DNA of 64,000 bases from the NCBI RefSeq assembly GCF_014322795.1, contig NZ_JAASTT010000007.1, positions 1 through 64,000 of the forward strand. Direction: 5' to 3'. A program made the translations under genes and the position numbers. Each line of letters starts with the position of its first letter. The first letter of the stretch is position 1. The DNA is from Paenilisteria portnoyi. Lineage in GTDB: Bacteria > Bacillota > Bacilli > Lactobacillales > Listeriaceae. A model generated the notes under the pieces. It searched no databases, had not been told where the DNA came from, and saw nothing but the letters and a program-made list of their open reading frames with translations. This document shows positions 16,401-24,248 of the stretch, one piece after another.

Positions 16401-16583
16401 AGACATGGTATGAGCGTCGTATTTGCTAACTTGAAAGAAAATAAACATAGGTTGGTGATAAAAAGCTTAGAGCCAAAAAAATTGAGACATCTAGGTGAGA
16501 AAAAAATCGATAATGGTTATATAGAAACAAATCAAGTTTCAGAAGAGTATTGTGGTATAGTAAAGAGACTATTAGAAATTTGA
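13434..16583 (+). CDS. cas13a: Cas13a (C2c2), type VI-A CRISPR RNA-guided RNase
   Basis: 1049 residues from ATG 13434 (MKITKMRVDG); an in-frame ATG at 13416 would add six residues but has no ribosome site, while GGAG lies 12 bases before 13434. Two HEPN nuclease motifs are intact: RNEVYH (R422, H427) and RNHIAH (R942, H947), the R-x4-H pairs that form the single RNase site. Cas13a processes its own crRNA and, when a matching transcript is bound, cuts RNA in cis and in trans, causing dormancy that blocks phage. From memory it closely resembles the Cas13a of L. newyorkensis and L. weihenstephanensis. It is flanked by two arrays and lacks cas1/cas2. Confidence 0.97.
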   Translation: MKITKMRVDGRTIVMERTSKEGQLVYEGIDGNKTTEIIFDKKKESFYKSILNKTVRKLDEKVKDRRQRAINKAINKEIAELMLAVLHQEVPRLKLHNLKSLSTESLTKLFKPKFQNMISYPPSKDAEHVQFCLTDIAVPAIQGLDNIKPDWGVFFEKLKPYTDWVESYIHFKQTTIQRSIEQNKIQSPDSPRKVVLQKYVAAFLNGEPLGLDLVAKKYKLADLAESFKLVDLNEDKSANYKIKACLQQHQRNILDELKEDPELNQYGIEVKKYIQRYFPIKRAPNRSKHARADFLKKELIESIVEQQFKNAVYHYVLEQGKMEAYELTNPKTKDLQDIRSGEAFSFKFINACAFASNNLKTILNPECEKDILGKGEFKKSLLNSTTRSDVVKKMIPFFSDEIQNVNFDEAIWAIRGSIQQIRNEVYHCKKHSWERILKIKDFEPNKMKYEDSDMQKLMDKDIAKIPDFIEEKLKSSGVIRFYSHDKLQSIWEMKQGFSLLTTNAPFVPSFKRVYAKGHDYQTSKNRYYDLGLTTFDILEYGEEDFRARYFLTKLVYYQQFMPWFTADNNAFRDAANFVLRLNKNRQQDAKAFINIREVEEGEMPRDYMGYVQGQIAIHEDSTEDTPNHFEKFISQVFIKGFDSHMRSADLKFIKNPRNQGLEQSEIEGMSFDIKVEPSFLKNKDDYIAFWTFCKMLDARHLSELRNEMIKYDGHLTGEQEIIGLALLGVDSRENDWKQFFSSEWEYEKIMKGYVGEELYQCEPYRQSDGKTPILFRGVEQARKYGTETVIQRLFDASPEFKVSKCNITEWERQKETIEETIKRRKELHNEWAKNPEKPQNNAFFKEYKECCDAIDAYNWHKNKTTLVYVNELHHLLIEILGRYVGYVAIADRDFQCMANQYFKHSGITERVEYWGDNRLKSIKKLDTFLKKEGLFVSEKNARNHIAHLNYLSLKSECTLLYLSERLREIFKYDRKLKNAVSKSLIDILDRHGMSVVFANLKENKHRLVIKSLEPKKLRHLGEKKIDNGYIETNQVSEEYCGIVKRLLEI

Positions 16584-16605
16584 TATAGAATGTTGCAGTT
16601 AATTT

Positions 16606-16643
16606 CAAAATGAAATTGGATGGGAGAATGCAATTTCATTTTG
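16606..16643. terminator. Perfect hairpin between cas13a and array 2
   Basis: A 13-bp perfect stem (CAAAATGAAATTG 16606-16618 with 16631-16643) followed by CTATTAAAAAA. It ends three bases before the first, degenerate repeat of array 2. It could end the cas13a message, but the plus-strand T run is poor, so read-through into the array is possible. Confidence 0.65.
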
Positions 16644-16645
16644 CT

Positions 16646-17340
16646 ATTAAAAAATACCTCAAAACAGAAGAGGGCTAAAACTAGAATAATCGAGTGAGAC
16701 GGTCTACAAGTGATTTAGAGTAGCTCAAAAAAGAAGAGGTCTAAAACGCTTGCCTTGTCGTAGGCAATCTCGACACCGATTTAGAGTACCTCAAAATAGA
16801 AGAGGTCTAAAACTAATGCCTGCCGTGTGATCTCCGTGTTCATGATTTAGAGTACCTCAAAATAGAAGAGGTCTAAAACCAGCTAATTCCTTACTATCTG
16901 CCTTGACATGATTTAGAGTACCTCAAAATAGAAGAGGTCTAAAACTCCGCCTTAGCTTTCTTCGTTTGCGCCTTAGATTTAGAGTACCTCAAAATAGAAG
17001 AGGTCTAAAACTACTATTATCGTTGCTGTAATAGGCGGAATGATTTAGAGTACCTCAAAATAGAAGAGGTCTAAAACTAATAAGAATAAGAGTAAGTCAC
17101 AGTTGTAGATTTAGAGTACCTCAAAATAGAAGAGGTCTAAAACATCTGAATTTAGAATTCTATATTCCATTGAGATTTAGAGTACCTCAAAATAGAAGAG
17201 GTCTAAAACTAAGGAAATCGTCCGCATATTTCTGAAATCGATTTAGAGTACCTCAAAATAGAAGAGGTCTAAAACCTCAAATTGAAACGATGAGCTATGT
17301 AAAAAATCTAGAGCCCTTTAAACAGAAGAGTATTAGAATC
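16646..17340 (+). CRISPR. Type VI-A CRISPR array 2 (11 repeats, 10 spacers)
   Basis: Repeats start at 16646, 16712, 16778, 16844, 16910, 16976, 17042, 17108, 17174, 17240 and about 17305, with nine 30-nt spacers and a last one of about 29 nt. Repeats 3-10 are identical, with core TACCTCAAAATAGAAGAGG followed by TCTAAAAC. Repeat 1 keeps the 3' two thirds only and has the array 1 type core (CAAAACAGAAG). Repeat 2 has TAGCTC, breaking one stem pair. The last repeat is heavily mutated. crRNA sense is the plus strand. No leader separates it from cas13a apart from the hairpin at 16606-16643. Confidence 0.96.
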
Positions 17341-17350
17341 TCGCACAACA

Positions 17351-17385
17351 AAGAAGATGACGAATAAAATCTTCGCCATCTTCTT
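17351..17385. terminator. Hairpin after array 2
   Basis: A 14-bp stem with one mismatch (17351-17364 with 17372-17385), followed by AAAAATATTT. Probably closes the array transcript near the right end of the island. Confidence 0.6.
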
Positions 17386-17393
17386 AAAAATAT

Positions 17394-17412
17394 TTGCCAC
17401 AAAATTGCCACA
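17394..17412. repeat. Tandem TTGCCACA repeats near attR
   Basis: TTGCCACA occurs twice, 11 bp apart (17394-17401 and 17405-17412), about 60 bp inside the right boundary. Short direct repeats at this distance are typical arm-type binding sites of tyrosine integrases. No integrase gene is present. The stretch 17413-17469 holds nothing else I recognise. Confidence 0.35.
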
Positions 17413-17469
17413 CAGCCAACATTATAAGCATTGAAACCAGCACCACGAGTGCATTTCATCCAACCGTCA

Positions 17470-17502
17470 GAATCCCCGTTTCTCCGTTTTTAGGAAATGA
17501 AG
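17470..17502 (+). repeat. Right attachment site (attR) of the island
   Basis: 33 bp identical to 4547-4579 (GAATCCCCGTTTCTCCG to GAAATGAAG). It is the tRNA-Ser 3' end without the rest of the tRNA, as expected for the displaced end after site-specific integration. Confidence 0.9.
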
Positions 17503-17504
17503 AA

Positions 17505-17549
17505 AGCACCATAAACTGTTGTCATGACGCGGTTTATGGTGCTTTTTTT
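17505..17549 (+). terminator. Displaced original terminator of tRNA-Ser
   Basis: A perfect 12-bp stem (AGCACCATAAAC 17505-17516 with 17532-17543) and a run of T. By position this is the terminator that followed tRNA-Ser before the island entered. The hairpin at 4591-4634 now has that job. Confidence 0.8.
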
Positions 17550-17561
17550 CGTATCTCTGCC

Positions 17562-17599
17562 ACAAAAAAACTCTGAAATAGATGACCTATTTCAGAGTT
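17562..17599 (-). terminator. Terminator overlapping the end of the DUF4240 gene
   Basis: A perfect 13-bp stem (17569-17581 with 17587-17599). On the minus strand it is followed by TTTTTTT. The left-hand arm contains the stop codon region of the gene. Confidence 0.8.
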
Positions 17600-18147
17600 G
17601 CTACAATTTTAGGAAAAATAATTTCTAAATCATCGTCTTCATCCCACTCTAAGGCTTCTGGTAACACAATATCGGTATGAATCTCCGCTTTTTCATCGGC
17701 GGTTAGGGCGAAACGATCACAAGCTTCAAAGAAAATCTCCTCATCGTCCTGCTCGGTTTTCTCTAAATACTCGTCACTGCTGATATACATAATCTCTTCA
17801 AATTCAGCTAAAAAATCTTCGTCTATGTTACCTTGAAGCAATTCGCCGATAGAATCCGGGTCTTCCAGTATCGCTAAAAAAGCATCCTGTCCAAGAGAAA
17901 TGAGCCAAGCGCGGAAATAATCGAAACCGTCATCACTCGCTCCGTCATTCAGTAGATAAGCTGCGGCCCAGAGCCTGTCCACCTTCGAAACTTCGAGATA
18001 TTCATCAAAAATAAGTTGCCATTTCACTATATCATCTGATTTTAGTTTACGGAGCAATTTTTCGAGCGCTTCCAAGTATTCATCGATGTCTGCGCCGCTT
18101 TGCACGATAGCTTTGTTGACGATTTTCCAGAACTTTTTCTTGTTCAT
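17587..18147 (-). CDS. DUF4240 domain protein
   Basis: 186 residues, acidic, beginning MNKKKFWKIVNKAIVQSGAD, with DDGFDYFRAWLISLGQDAFL (about 75-95), the signature of DUF4240. Function unknown; the family is frequent near immunity genes and in Bacilli and Actinobacteria. Ribosome site AAAGGGA before ATG 18147. The gene overlaps the end of the membrane-protein ORF upstream by 68 bases. It is the first gene of the host chromosome right of the island. Confidence 0.75.
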   Translation of the reverse strand: MNKKKFWKIVNKAIVQSGADIDEYLEALEKLLRKLKSDDIVKWQLIFDEYLEVSKVDRLWAAAYLLNDGASDDGFDYFRAWLISLGQDAFLAILEDPDSIGELLQGNIDEDFLAEFEEIMYISSDEYLEKTEQDDEEIFFEACDRFALTADEKAEIHTDIVLPEALEWDEDDDLEIIFPKIVATLK

Positions 18148-18388
18148 GCTTTTGACTCCCTTTCATTATCCAAAGTGTGATTGTTGTTACGGCAAACAGG
18201 AATAATATGCTCATAATCGAAATATACATCATCCAACTGTCCATCTCAGAAAAATCTTCGTACGGAAAGTTATGGAGATAGGAGCTACTAATCGATGCAA
18301 CTATGTCCGGTGTTTTATACATAAACACAGCGATAGCGAGTAAAATACCTGTAAAAAGCCAATCTAAGTCTGTCCATTTTTTCTTCAT
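18080..18388 (-). CDS. Small two-helix membrane protein
   Basis: 102 residues with two hydrophobic segments (about residues 10-24, WLFTGILLAIAVFMY, and about 55-77, MMYISIMSILFLFAVTTITL) and a very basic C-terminus (RAKRRRHR). ATG 18388 follows AAGGGGA. The 3' 68 bases overlap the DUF4240 start in another frame, which is long for a normal overlap and may mean the last residues come from a small frameshift. Not recognised. Confidence 0.6.
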   Translation of the reverse strand: MKKKWTDLDWLFTGILLAIAVFMYKTPDIVASISSSYLHNFPYEDFSEMDSWMMYISIMSILFLFAVTTITLWIMKGSQKHEQEKVLENRQQSYRAKRRRHR

Positions 18389-18486
18389 TTTATCCAATCC
18401 CCTTTTTATTATTAATAATATTGATAATTAGTATCTGAAATATCTATTTTACTTATTATCTATTCCTTTGTATACTGTAAATATAG

Positions 18487-19305
18487 TCAAGAAAAGGTAG
18501 TTAACAACAATTGATGTAGCGCAATTTGCAACGGATCTTGCGGAAAAGCATGATTATGAATCTGAAAAAGTGGGCGAACAATCGGTGTCGGCGGATGTTC
18601 ATAAGGCAAATCGCGGACGCTCAAATCAGAAAGTAGCGTTTTTCCGACGCCTTGCTGGAGCATAGTCAAAATTGCCTCATTGCTCGCAATCTCCATTTTT
18701 TGCGCTGGAATTATGTTTTCTTGTTGAAAAAATTGATTAGTATACGTGCGAATCCCAGAACCAGCTTCGCGCAACAGCCAAAGGTTGCTCGTCATATCGC
18801 CAGCCAAAACAAGTGAATCGTGGGCAAAAATAGTGCGCGTAATCATCGGTGCAATCATCGGCGATTCCACGAGCCCAATTTGATACTCATGCGTTTCCAC
18901 CCGATTAAAAATCACCGTCGAATTAGCAATCGAGACCACAAAATCATAGTTCGGAAATTGCTTTTGGAGCTGCGGTAAAATGAGGGGTAACATATAGACA
19001 CCAATCGTTTGCGAGGCGCCAATCGTGTAAGTAACCCGCGTGTTTCCTTGCAATTGCTGGATATCACTCAAACTAGTTTCCCATAAGGAATCAAGTTGTT
19101 TCGCGCGAATATAGAGTAAGTCAGCGCTTTCGGTCGGTACAGCATGATTGCGTCCGCTCCGAATAAACAGTTCGCTTCCCGTTATTTCTTCTAATTTTTG
19201 AATATGTAACGAAACAGTTGGCTGTGAGATAAATCGTTTTTCGGCGGCGTGCGTGAAATTCTTCTCTTCGTAAACCGTCATAAACGTCTGAAGCCAATGA
19301 AACAT
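18487..19305 (-). CDS. LysR-family regulator, CysL-like
   Basis: 272 residues with the LysR helix-turn-helix at the start (about 3-60, MFHWLQTFMTVYEEKNFTHA; RFISQPTVSLHIQKLEEITG) and a ligand-binding domain. ATG 19305 has GGGAGG nine bases upstream. Divergent from a YeiH-type exporter gene with about 67 bp between the starts, the classic arrangement in which the LysR protein controls its neighbour. CysL-like regulators respond to sulphur metabolites; the ligand here is inferred from the neighbour. Confidence 0.85.
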   Translation of the reverse strand: MFHWLQTFMTVYEEKNFTHAAEKRFISQPTVSLHIQKLEEITGSELFIRSGRNHAVPTESADLLYIRAKQLDSLWETSLSDIQQLQGNTRVTYTIGASQTIGVYMLPLILPQLQKQFPNYDFVVSIANSTVIFNRVETHEYQIGLVESPMIAPMITRTIFAHDSLVLAGDMTSNLWLLREAGSGIRTYTNQFFQQENIIPAQKMEIASNEAILTMLQQGVGKTLLSDLSVRDLPYEHPPTPIVRPLFQIHNHAFPQDPLQIALHQLLLTTFS

Positions 19306-19372
19306 GCGCGTGAGCCTCCCATACATAAGATTTCTTATTATTATAACATGGATTTAGGAGATGAATGGAAAA

Positions 19373-20371
19373 ATGAAGATAAAATGGCAGGAAAAAGGAT
19401 TTTGGATAGGTGTAGTCGTCACGCTTGCCTGTTCACTAGCGGGAAAATATTTAGCACAAATACCTGGTTTGCAGCTTGTTGGTGCACTGGTTATCGCGCT
19501 AATACTTGGAATGCTCGTTCAACTGAGCCGAGCGCTTGTCGTCAGCGCGCAACCCGGAACGAGCTTCATATCGAATAAATTTTTGCGGTTGGGGATTATC
19601 TTGTTAGGATTCCGACTGAACTTGAAAGCTTTGGCGGATTCCGGTGTGAAAACGATTGTCCTCGCGATTGTGGTCGTCGCGTTCACGATTGTAACGGTAT
19701 ATTTCCTCTGCAAATGGCTAAAAGTAGACAGCACACTCGGCATGCTCACGGCTTGTGGTTGCGGAATTTGCGGAGCGGCTGCGGTCATGGGGGTGTCGCC
19801 GCAGTTGAAGGCGAAGAACGATGACGCGGTACTGGCAGTTGCGGTTGTCGCGATTTTGGGGACGGTATTTACATTGATTGAGGTCGCGTTAAAACCAGTG
19901 TTAGGTATGACGCCGACCCAATTCGGTGTCATGACTGGTTCATCCCTCCATGAAATTGCGCATGCAGTTGCAGCAGGTGGGGCAGGAGGAACGCAGGCGC
20001 TCGATGCTTCGATTATTATGAAATTATCTCGTGTCTTGTTACTCGCACCAGTGGCTTTGATTGTTGGGATCATTGCACAACGCAAAACACGAGGAACAGC
20101 GGATGAAAAGGCAAAATTACCGATTCCGTGGTTTATGGGCGGATTCTTGTTAACAAGCGCGATTGGCACGTTTATTGCGATGCCAGCAAGTTTATTAGAT
20201 GGGCTTGTTTCACTGGCGTACCTTTGCCTCGGAATGGCGATGGCAGGGCTTGGTATGAGCGTGAATTTTCAAGTCATTATTCGTCGTGGTGGACGTGTCT
20301 TTCTCGCGGCTACAATTGGTTCGGTAGCGCTACTCGCGTTATCAATCACGGCGAGCAAATTATTTTTTTAA
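19373..20371 (+). CDS. YeiH/UPF0324 family membrane protein, putative sulphate exporter
   Basis: About 332 residues with some ten hydrophobic segments and conserved glycine-rich stretches (LTACGCGICGAAAVMGVSPQ; HEIAHAVAAGGAGG). The family is annotated as putative sulphate or sulphonate exporter and is typically next to a CysL-like LysR gene, as here. Start 19373 is preferred since ATG 19361 lies directly against AGGAG; both are in frame. Ends at a strong terminator. Confidence 0.85.
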   Translation: MKIKWQEKGFWIGVVVTLACSLAGKYLAQIPGLQLVGALVIALILGMLVQLSRALVVSAQPGTSFISNKFLRLGIILLGFRLNLKALADSGVKTIVLAIVVVAFTIVTVYFLCKWLKVDSTLGMLTACGCGICGAAAVMGVSPQLKAKNDDAVLAVAVVAILGTVFTLIEVALKPVLGMTPTQFGVMTGSSLHEIAHAVAAGGAGGTQALDASIIMKLSRVLLLAPVALIVGIIAQRKTRGTADEKAKLPIPWFMGGFLLTSAIGTFIAMPASLLDGLVSLAYLCLGMAMAGLGMSVNFQVIIRRGGRVFLAATIGSVALLALSITASKLFF

Positions 20372-20379
20372 CCGCAGAA

Positions 20380-20415
20380 AAACAGCGCATCCCCGCGAAA
20401 GGATGCGCTGTTTCT
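20380..20415. terminator. Bidirectional terminator
   Basis: A 13-bp perfect stem (20380-20392 with 20401-20413) with A and T runs on both sides, between the convergent yeiH-like and ABC exporter genes. Confidence 0.92.
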
Positions 20416-22187
20416 TATTCGATCACAAACTGATTATGATATAACTCTGAGTAGAAACCTTCTTCTTTCAGTAATGATTCATGTGTACCTTGCTCGATAA
20501 CTTCTCCTTGGTGCAGAACGACAATATGATCCGCGTCAAGAATCGTTTTCAAACGGTGGGCAATGACGAAACTAGTACGGCCCGAGATAACGTTATCCAT
20601 CGCTTTTTGGATGCGGCTCTCGGTTACGGTATCGACATTACTTGTCGCCTCATCTAGAATAAGCAGGGACGGGTTCGTAATAATCGTACGCGCGATACTA
20701 ATCAATTGTTTTTGACCAACACTGAAAATGTTGTTCTCATCCGTGATTTCTGTTTCATAACCATTTTCAAGCGTCATGATAAAGTCGTGAATGTTCGCTT
20801 GTTTTGCGGCATCTGTAACTTCGGCATCTGTTGCTTCTGGGTTACCAAACACGATATTATCGCGGATTGTACCAGAGAAAAGGACAGAATCTTGCAACAC
20901 GATACCAACTTGTTTACGAAGGGAAGCGAGTTTGATGTCGCGAATATCCACATCGTCAAACAAAATCGCGCCGTTATCTACATTGTAGAAACGATTTAGC
21001 AAGTTCATGACGGTTGTTTTACCAGAACCAGTTGGACCAACGAGAGCGACCATTTTACCTTTTTCAACGTCAATCGAGACATTTTTGAGGACTGGTTTTT
21101 CCGGTGTATACGCGAAATCCACGTTTTGTAGTTTCACACTTTGATGAACGCCATCGATTGTTTTCAAATCTTTACGTTCCACTTCTTCTTCTTCGTCAAA
21201 AATTTCACTAACACGACGTGCACCAGTAATGGCAAGTTGAAGCATGCTGTACTGCGACGAAATTTGAGTCAGTGGCATATAGAATTGTTGTGAATACTGT
21301 ACGAACATGACGATCAAACCTAGAGCTGCGGCACGTTCGATACTACCATCAAGAGCTAGATAACCACCGAAGAAAATCACGACAGCCGTATTAATCAGTG
21401 AAATACCTTGCATCATTGGGAAAAGTAAACCGGAGTAAACTTGCCCTTTAAAGGTTGCGTCTTTCACGATGTTGTTATGTTTCACGAAGCCTTCAATTGT
21501 TTCTTCTTCCAAGCCATTTGTGATGACGATTTTTTGACCAGAAATTTTTTCATCGATATAACCGTTTAGTTCGCCAAGACGATCTTGTTGCATATCGACA
21601 TATTTACGAGCTTTGCGGATAATCAACGCGGCAATGATGATCGCAATTGGAGCCATTAGCAGCGTTACAGTTGCGAGTTTCACGTTTTGTTGATACATCA
21701 TGATAATAACACCAATCATTAACGCAACGTTCGACAAAACTTGTACGAGCGCTTGGTTCAGCGTGTTTGAGATGTTATCCAAATCACTTGTAAAACGACT
21801 AAGCATTTCGCCATCTTTATGTCCGTCGAAGAAACGAATCGATAATTTCTCCATTTTGCGGAACAATCCGATACGCATCCGGTTTGTCGCGCGACCAGAA
21901 ACACCAGCCATCAAGATGGTTTGAATAAATGTTGCTGCGGCAAGCAAGACGTAAAACAGGATAAGCATCCAAATAATATGAACGAAATCTGTTTTGTCAT
22001 CCACACCCGTTGTGAAGAGGCGTTGCGCGTAAGTTGCTAGTTCTTGAATAGCTTTCCCGATATATTCAGGAGCCTTGACTTGTAAATAAGTAGCGCCGAT
22101 AATCGCGATAATAATCACGGTCAGTTGCAACTTGTAAGCTTTGAGATAGTGCCAGAAAAAGCGGCAGATACGTTTAAATTCAGTCAT
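20415..22187 (-). CDS. Heterodimeric ABC exporter subunit with canonical Walker B
   Basis: 590 residues: six-helix transmembrane domain (about 1-330) and ATPase domain with Walker [10 protein letters not shown], signature-like FSVGQKQ and Walker B LLILDEAT. The signature is off consensus (SVGQ instead of SGGQ) while the Walker B glutamate is intact. This complements the upstream partner, the pattern of LmrCD/BmrCD multidrug exporters with one degenerate ATP site. ATG overlaps the partner's stop by one base (TAATG). Confidence 0.93.
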   Translation of the reverse strand: MTEFKRICRFFWHYLKAYKLQLTVIIIAIIGATYLQVKAPEYIGKAIQELATYAQRLFTTGVDDKTDFVHIIWMLILFYVLLAAATFIQTILMAGVSGRATNRMRIGLFRKMEKLSIRFFDGHKDGEMLSRFTSDLDNISNTLNQALVQVLSNVALMIGVIIMMYQQNVKLATVTLLMAPIAIIIAALIIRKARKYVDMQQDRLGELNGYIDEKISGQKIVITNGLEEETIEGFVKHNNIVKDATFKGQVYSGLLFPMMQGISLINTAVVIFFGGYLALDGSIERAAALGLIVMFVQYSQQFYMPLTQISSQYSMLQLAITGARRVSEIFDEEEEVERKDLKTIDGVHQSVKLQNVDFAYTPEKPVLKNVSIDVEKGKMVALVGPTGSGKTTVMNLLNRFYNVDNGAILFDDVDIRDIKLASLRKQVGIVLQDSVLFSGTIRDNIVFGNPEATDAEVTDAAKQANIHDFIMTLENGYETEITDENNIFSVGQKQLISIARTIITNPSLLILDEATSNVDTVTESRIQKAMDNVISGRTSFVIAHRLKTILDADHIVVLHQGEVIEQGTHESLLKEEGFYSELYHNQFVIE

Positions 22188-23908
22188 TACGCGTCAACCT
22201 CCCTTCCCTTTTGTGTGTCATAGATTTCTCTGTAAGTGGCACTTGTTTCGACGAGCTCTTTATGTGTCCCAACGCCAACAAGTTCGCCAGCATCAAGCAC
22301 GAGAATCTTGTCAGCATGAATAACAGACGAGATTTTTTGAGCGATAATGAATGTTGTTGTGTCACCAAGTTCGTTGTTTAAAGCTTCTTTTACGAGCTTC
22401 TCACTACGCGCATCGAGGGCACTTGTGGAGTCATCGAGAATCAAGATTTTTGGTTCACCGATAATACCGCGTGAGATTGAAAGGCGTTGTTTTTGCCCGC
22501 CGGAGAAGTTATTTCCACGCTCAACGATTGGCGCATCATATACATCCGCTTGGCGTTCGATAAACTCTTTCGCCTGCGCAATACGTGTTGCTTTCTCCAT
22601 ATCGTCCGTCGTCGCATCCTTCTTCCCGTGACGTAAATTCTCGGAAATCGTACCTGAGAAGAGAATCGCGCGTTGCAACACAAGCGAAACTGTGTCGCGT
22701 AACGTTTGTTTACTCATTTTCTTCAAGTCCGTTCCACCGATCAAAATTTCACCCTCAGTTGGGTCGTATAATCGTGGAATCAGTTGAGCTAGAGTTGATT
22801 TACCCGATCCAGTTGCGCCGACGATACCGATCATTTCACCAGGTTTTGCTTCGAATGAAATATGTTTCAGCGCTTTTGTTTCGTCGCCTTCATATTGGAA
22901 GCTAACATCACGGAACTCCACGCTACCAATTAAATCTTGTTTTGGCGCGTTTTCGTCGTACGTAATATCAGGCTCTGTGTCGAGCACTTCACCAATACGT
23001 TTCAGCGAGATCATCGCACGAGACGCCATCATCATCATCATACCACCGATAATAATCGCCATCATAATTTGCATCAAGTAGTTCATAAATGACGCAATGG
23101 CACCAATAACTTCAGGATTGTCTTTCACTAAATCCCCAGCAAAATAAATCGCCGCGACAACCGCCATGTTTGAAACGAGCATGAATGCCGGAATCATAAC
23201 AGAGAAAAGTTGTCCAACTACGATGGTGTGATGCGTTAATTTATCACTTGTTTTTGTGAAGCGTTCTAATTCATTGTCTTCTTGCACAAATGATTTAACA
23301 ACGCGCATACCAGCCAAGTTTTCTTTTGCAATCGCATTGACGCGATCGATGAAACCTTGGATTTTACCAAAGTGTTTGCCCATTCTTCCAAAAATCAAGA
23401 AAACAATGAGGAGAACAAGGACAACGAGCACGATAATAATCCACCAAAGTTCAGGCAGGGTATACATCGCTAAAATAAAACTACCAATAAACATAATCGG
23501 AATTCGAGTGATAGATTGTAAAGACATCATTACTAAGTTTTGAACTTGCGTAATATCATTCGTTTGACGAACAACTAGATTTCCTGTAGAAAGTCTCTCG
23601 ATATTGCTGAATGAGAATGTTTGAATTTTGCGGAAACTAGTTTCACGAATGTCGGCTCCTACACCTTGTGCCACTTTTGCGGAGAGGATGGTGTTAAGGA
23701 TACCTGCGATAAGTCCGACGATGGCAATGACAATAAGTAAAATACCAATTCTTGTAATCTCGTCCATCTTATCATTAATAATTGCTTCCAGTACTTGTTG
23801 TAATAATTTCGGCTGCCATAATTGTGAGATAACCATGACGACGACGAACAACGTGGAGAGCGTGGTTTGAAGCTTGTATTTCTTCAAATGTTGAAATAAA
23901 ACTTTCAT
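22187..23908 (-). CDS. Heterodimeric ABC exporter subunit with degenerate Walker B
   Basis: 573 residues from ATG 23908 ([15 protein letters not shown]), ribosome site AGGAGG. Six membrane segments, Walker [10 protein letters not shown], perfect signature NFSGGQKQR, but Walker B reads ILILDDST with Asp where the catalytic Glu belongs. The ATP site using this Walker B will not hydrolyse, so the protein needs its partner at 20415-22187. Probable drug or lipid-linked exporter of the LmrC/BmrC class. Confidence 0.93.
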   Translation of the reverse strand: MKVLFQHLKKYKLQTTLSTLFVVVMVISQLWQPKLLQQVLEAIINDKMDEITRIGILLIVIAIVGLIAGILNTILSAKVAQGVGADIRETSFRKIQTFSFSNIERLSTGNLVVRQTNDITQVQNLVMMSLQSITRIPIMFIGSFILAMYTLPELWWIIIVLVVLVLLIVFLIFGRMGKHFGKIQGFIDRVNAIAKENLAGMRVVKSFVQEDNELERFTKTSDKLTHHTIVVGQLFSVMIPAFMLVSNMAVVAAIYFAGDLVKDNPEVIGAIASFMNYLMQIMMAIIIGGMMMMMASRAMISLKRIGEVLDTEPDITYDENAPKQDLIGSVEFRDVSFQYEGDETKALKHISFEAKPGEMIGIVGATGSGKSTLAQLIPRLYDPTEGEILIGGTDLKKMSKQTLRDTVSLVLQRAILFSGTISENLRHGKKDATTDDMEKATRIAQAKEFIERQADVYDAPIVERGNNFSGGQKQRLSISRGIIGEPKILILDDSTSALDARSEKLVKEALNNELGDTTTFIIAQKISSVIHADKILVLDAGELVGVGTHKELVETSATYREIYDTQKGREVDA

Positions 23909-24133
23909 TATATACCTCCTTGTATATGCGTTAAAAACCAGCACGAACATATATTCTAAACCAAATCGCGGGTATATGCAAGGGAAAAATGAAACTTTAT
24001 TCTAGTAAATAGTACTTGTCATAAAACGTTCACAAAATGAAGCGAAACTTGTTAGGCTGTAGCGTTAGCTGGCACATGCATTTTGGATGATTGGATACAA
24101 AAATTGCTAAAAGGTGCATAAAAAAGCTTGCTA

Positions 24134-24158
24134 TGAAACGGCTTTCATTTTGTATAAT
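24134..24158 (+). promoter_or_regulatory. cre-like site and -10 element upstream of the sugar transporter
   Basis: TGAAACGGCTTTCA (24134-24147) is a palindrome one position off the cre consensus, followed by TATAAT at 24153-24158. CcpA bound there would block transcription of the downstream sugar transporter when preferred sugars are present. The rest of 23909-24248 is AT-rich with no gene. Confidence 0.5.
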
Positions 24159-24248
24159 ACGAAATAGGAATATCGACATACCAAATCTAATGTGGGATAA
24201 TCAATTTTTAAGGGGTTATAGTGCATAATTAGGGAGGAAAAGGGACAG

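Noticed and set aside
12937-17340. Adaptation genes cas1/cas2 or accessory csx genes near cas13a
   Set aside because: No such ORF exists on either strand between 11236 and 17586.
4564-17469. Island as an intact prophage or conjugative element
   Set aside because: No integrase, relaxase, terminase, capsid or conjugation genes are found between the attachment repeats.
17394-17576. 60-codon plus-strand ORF spanning attR
   Set aside because: It runs through the attachment repeat and a terminator hairpin, and has no ribosome site or protein-like character.
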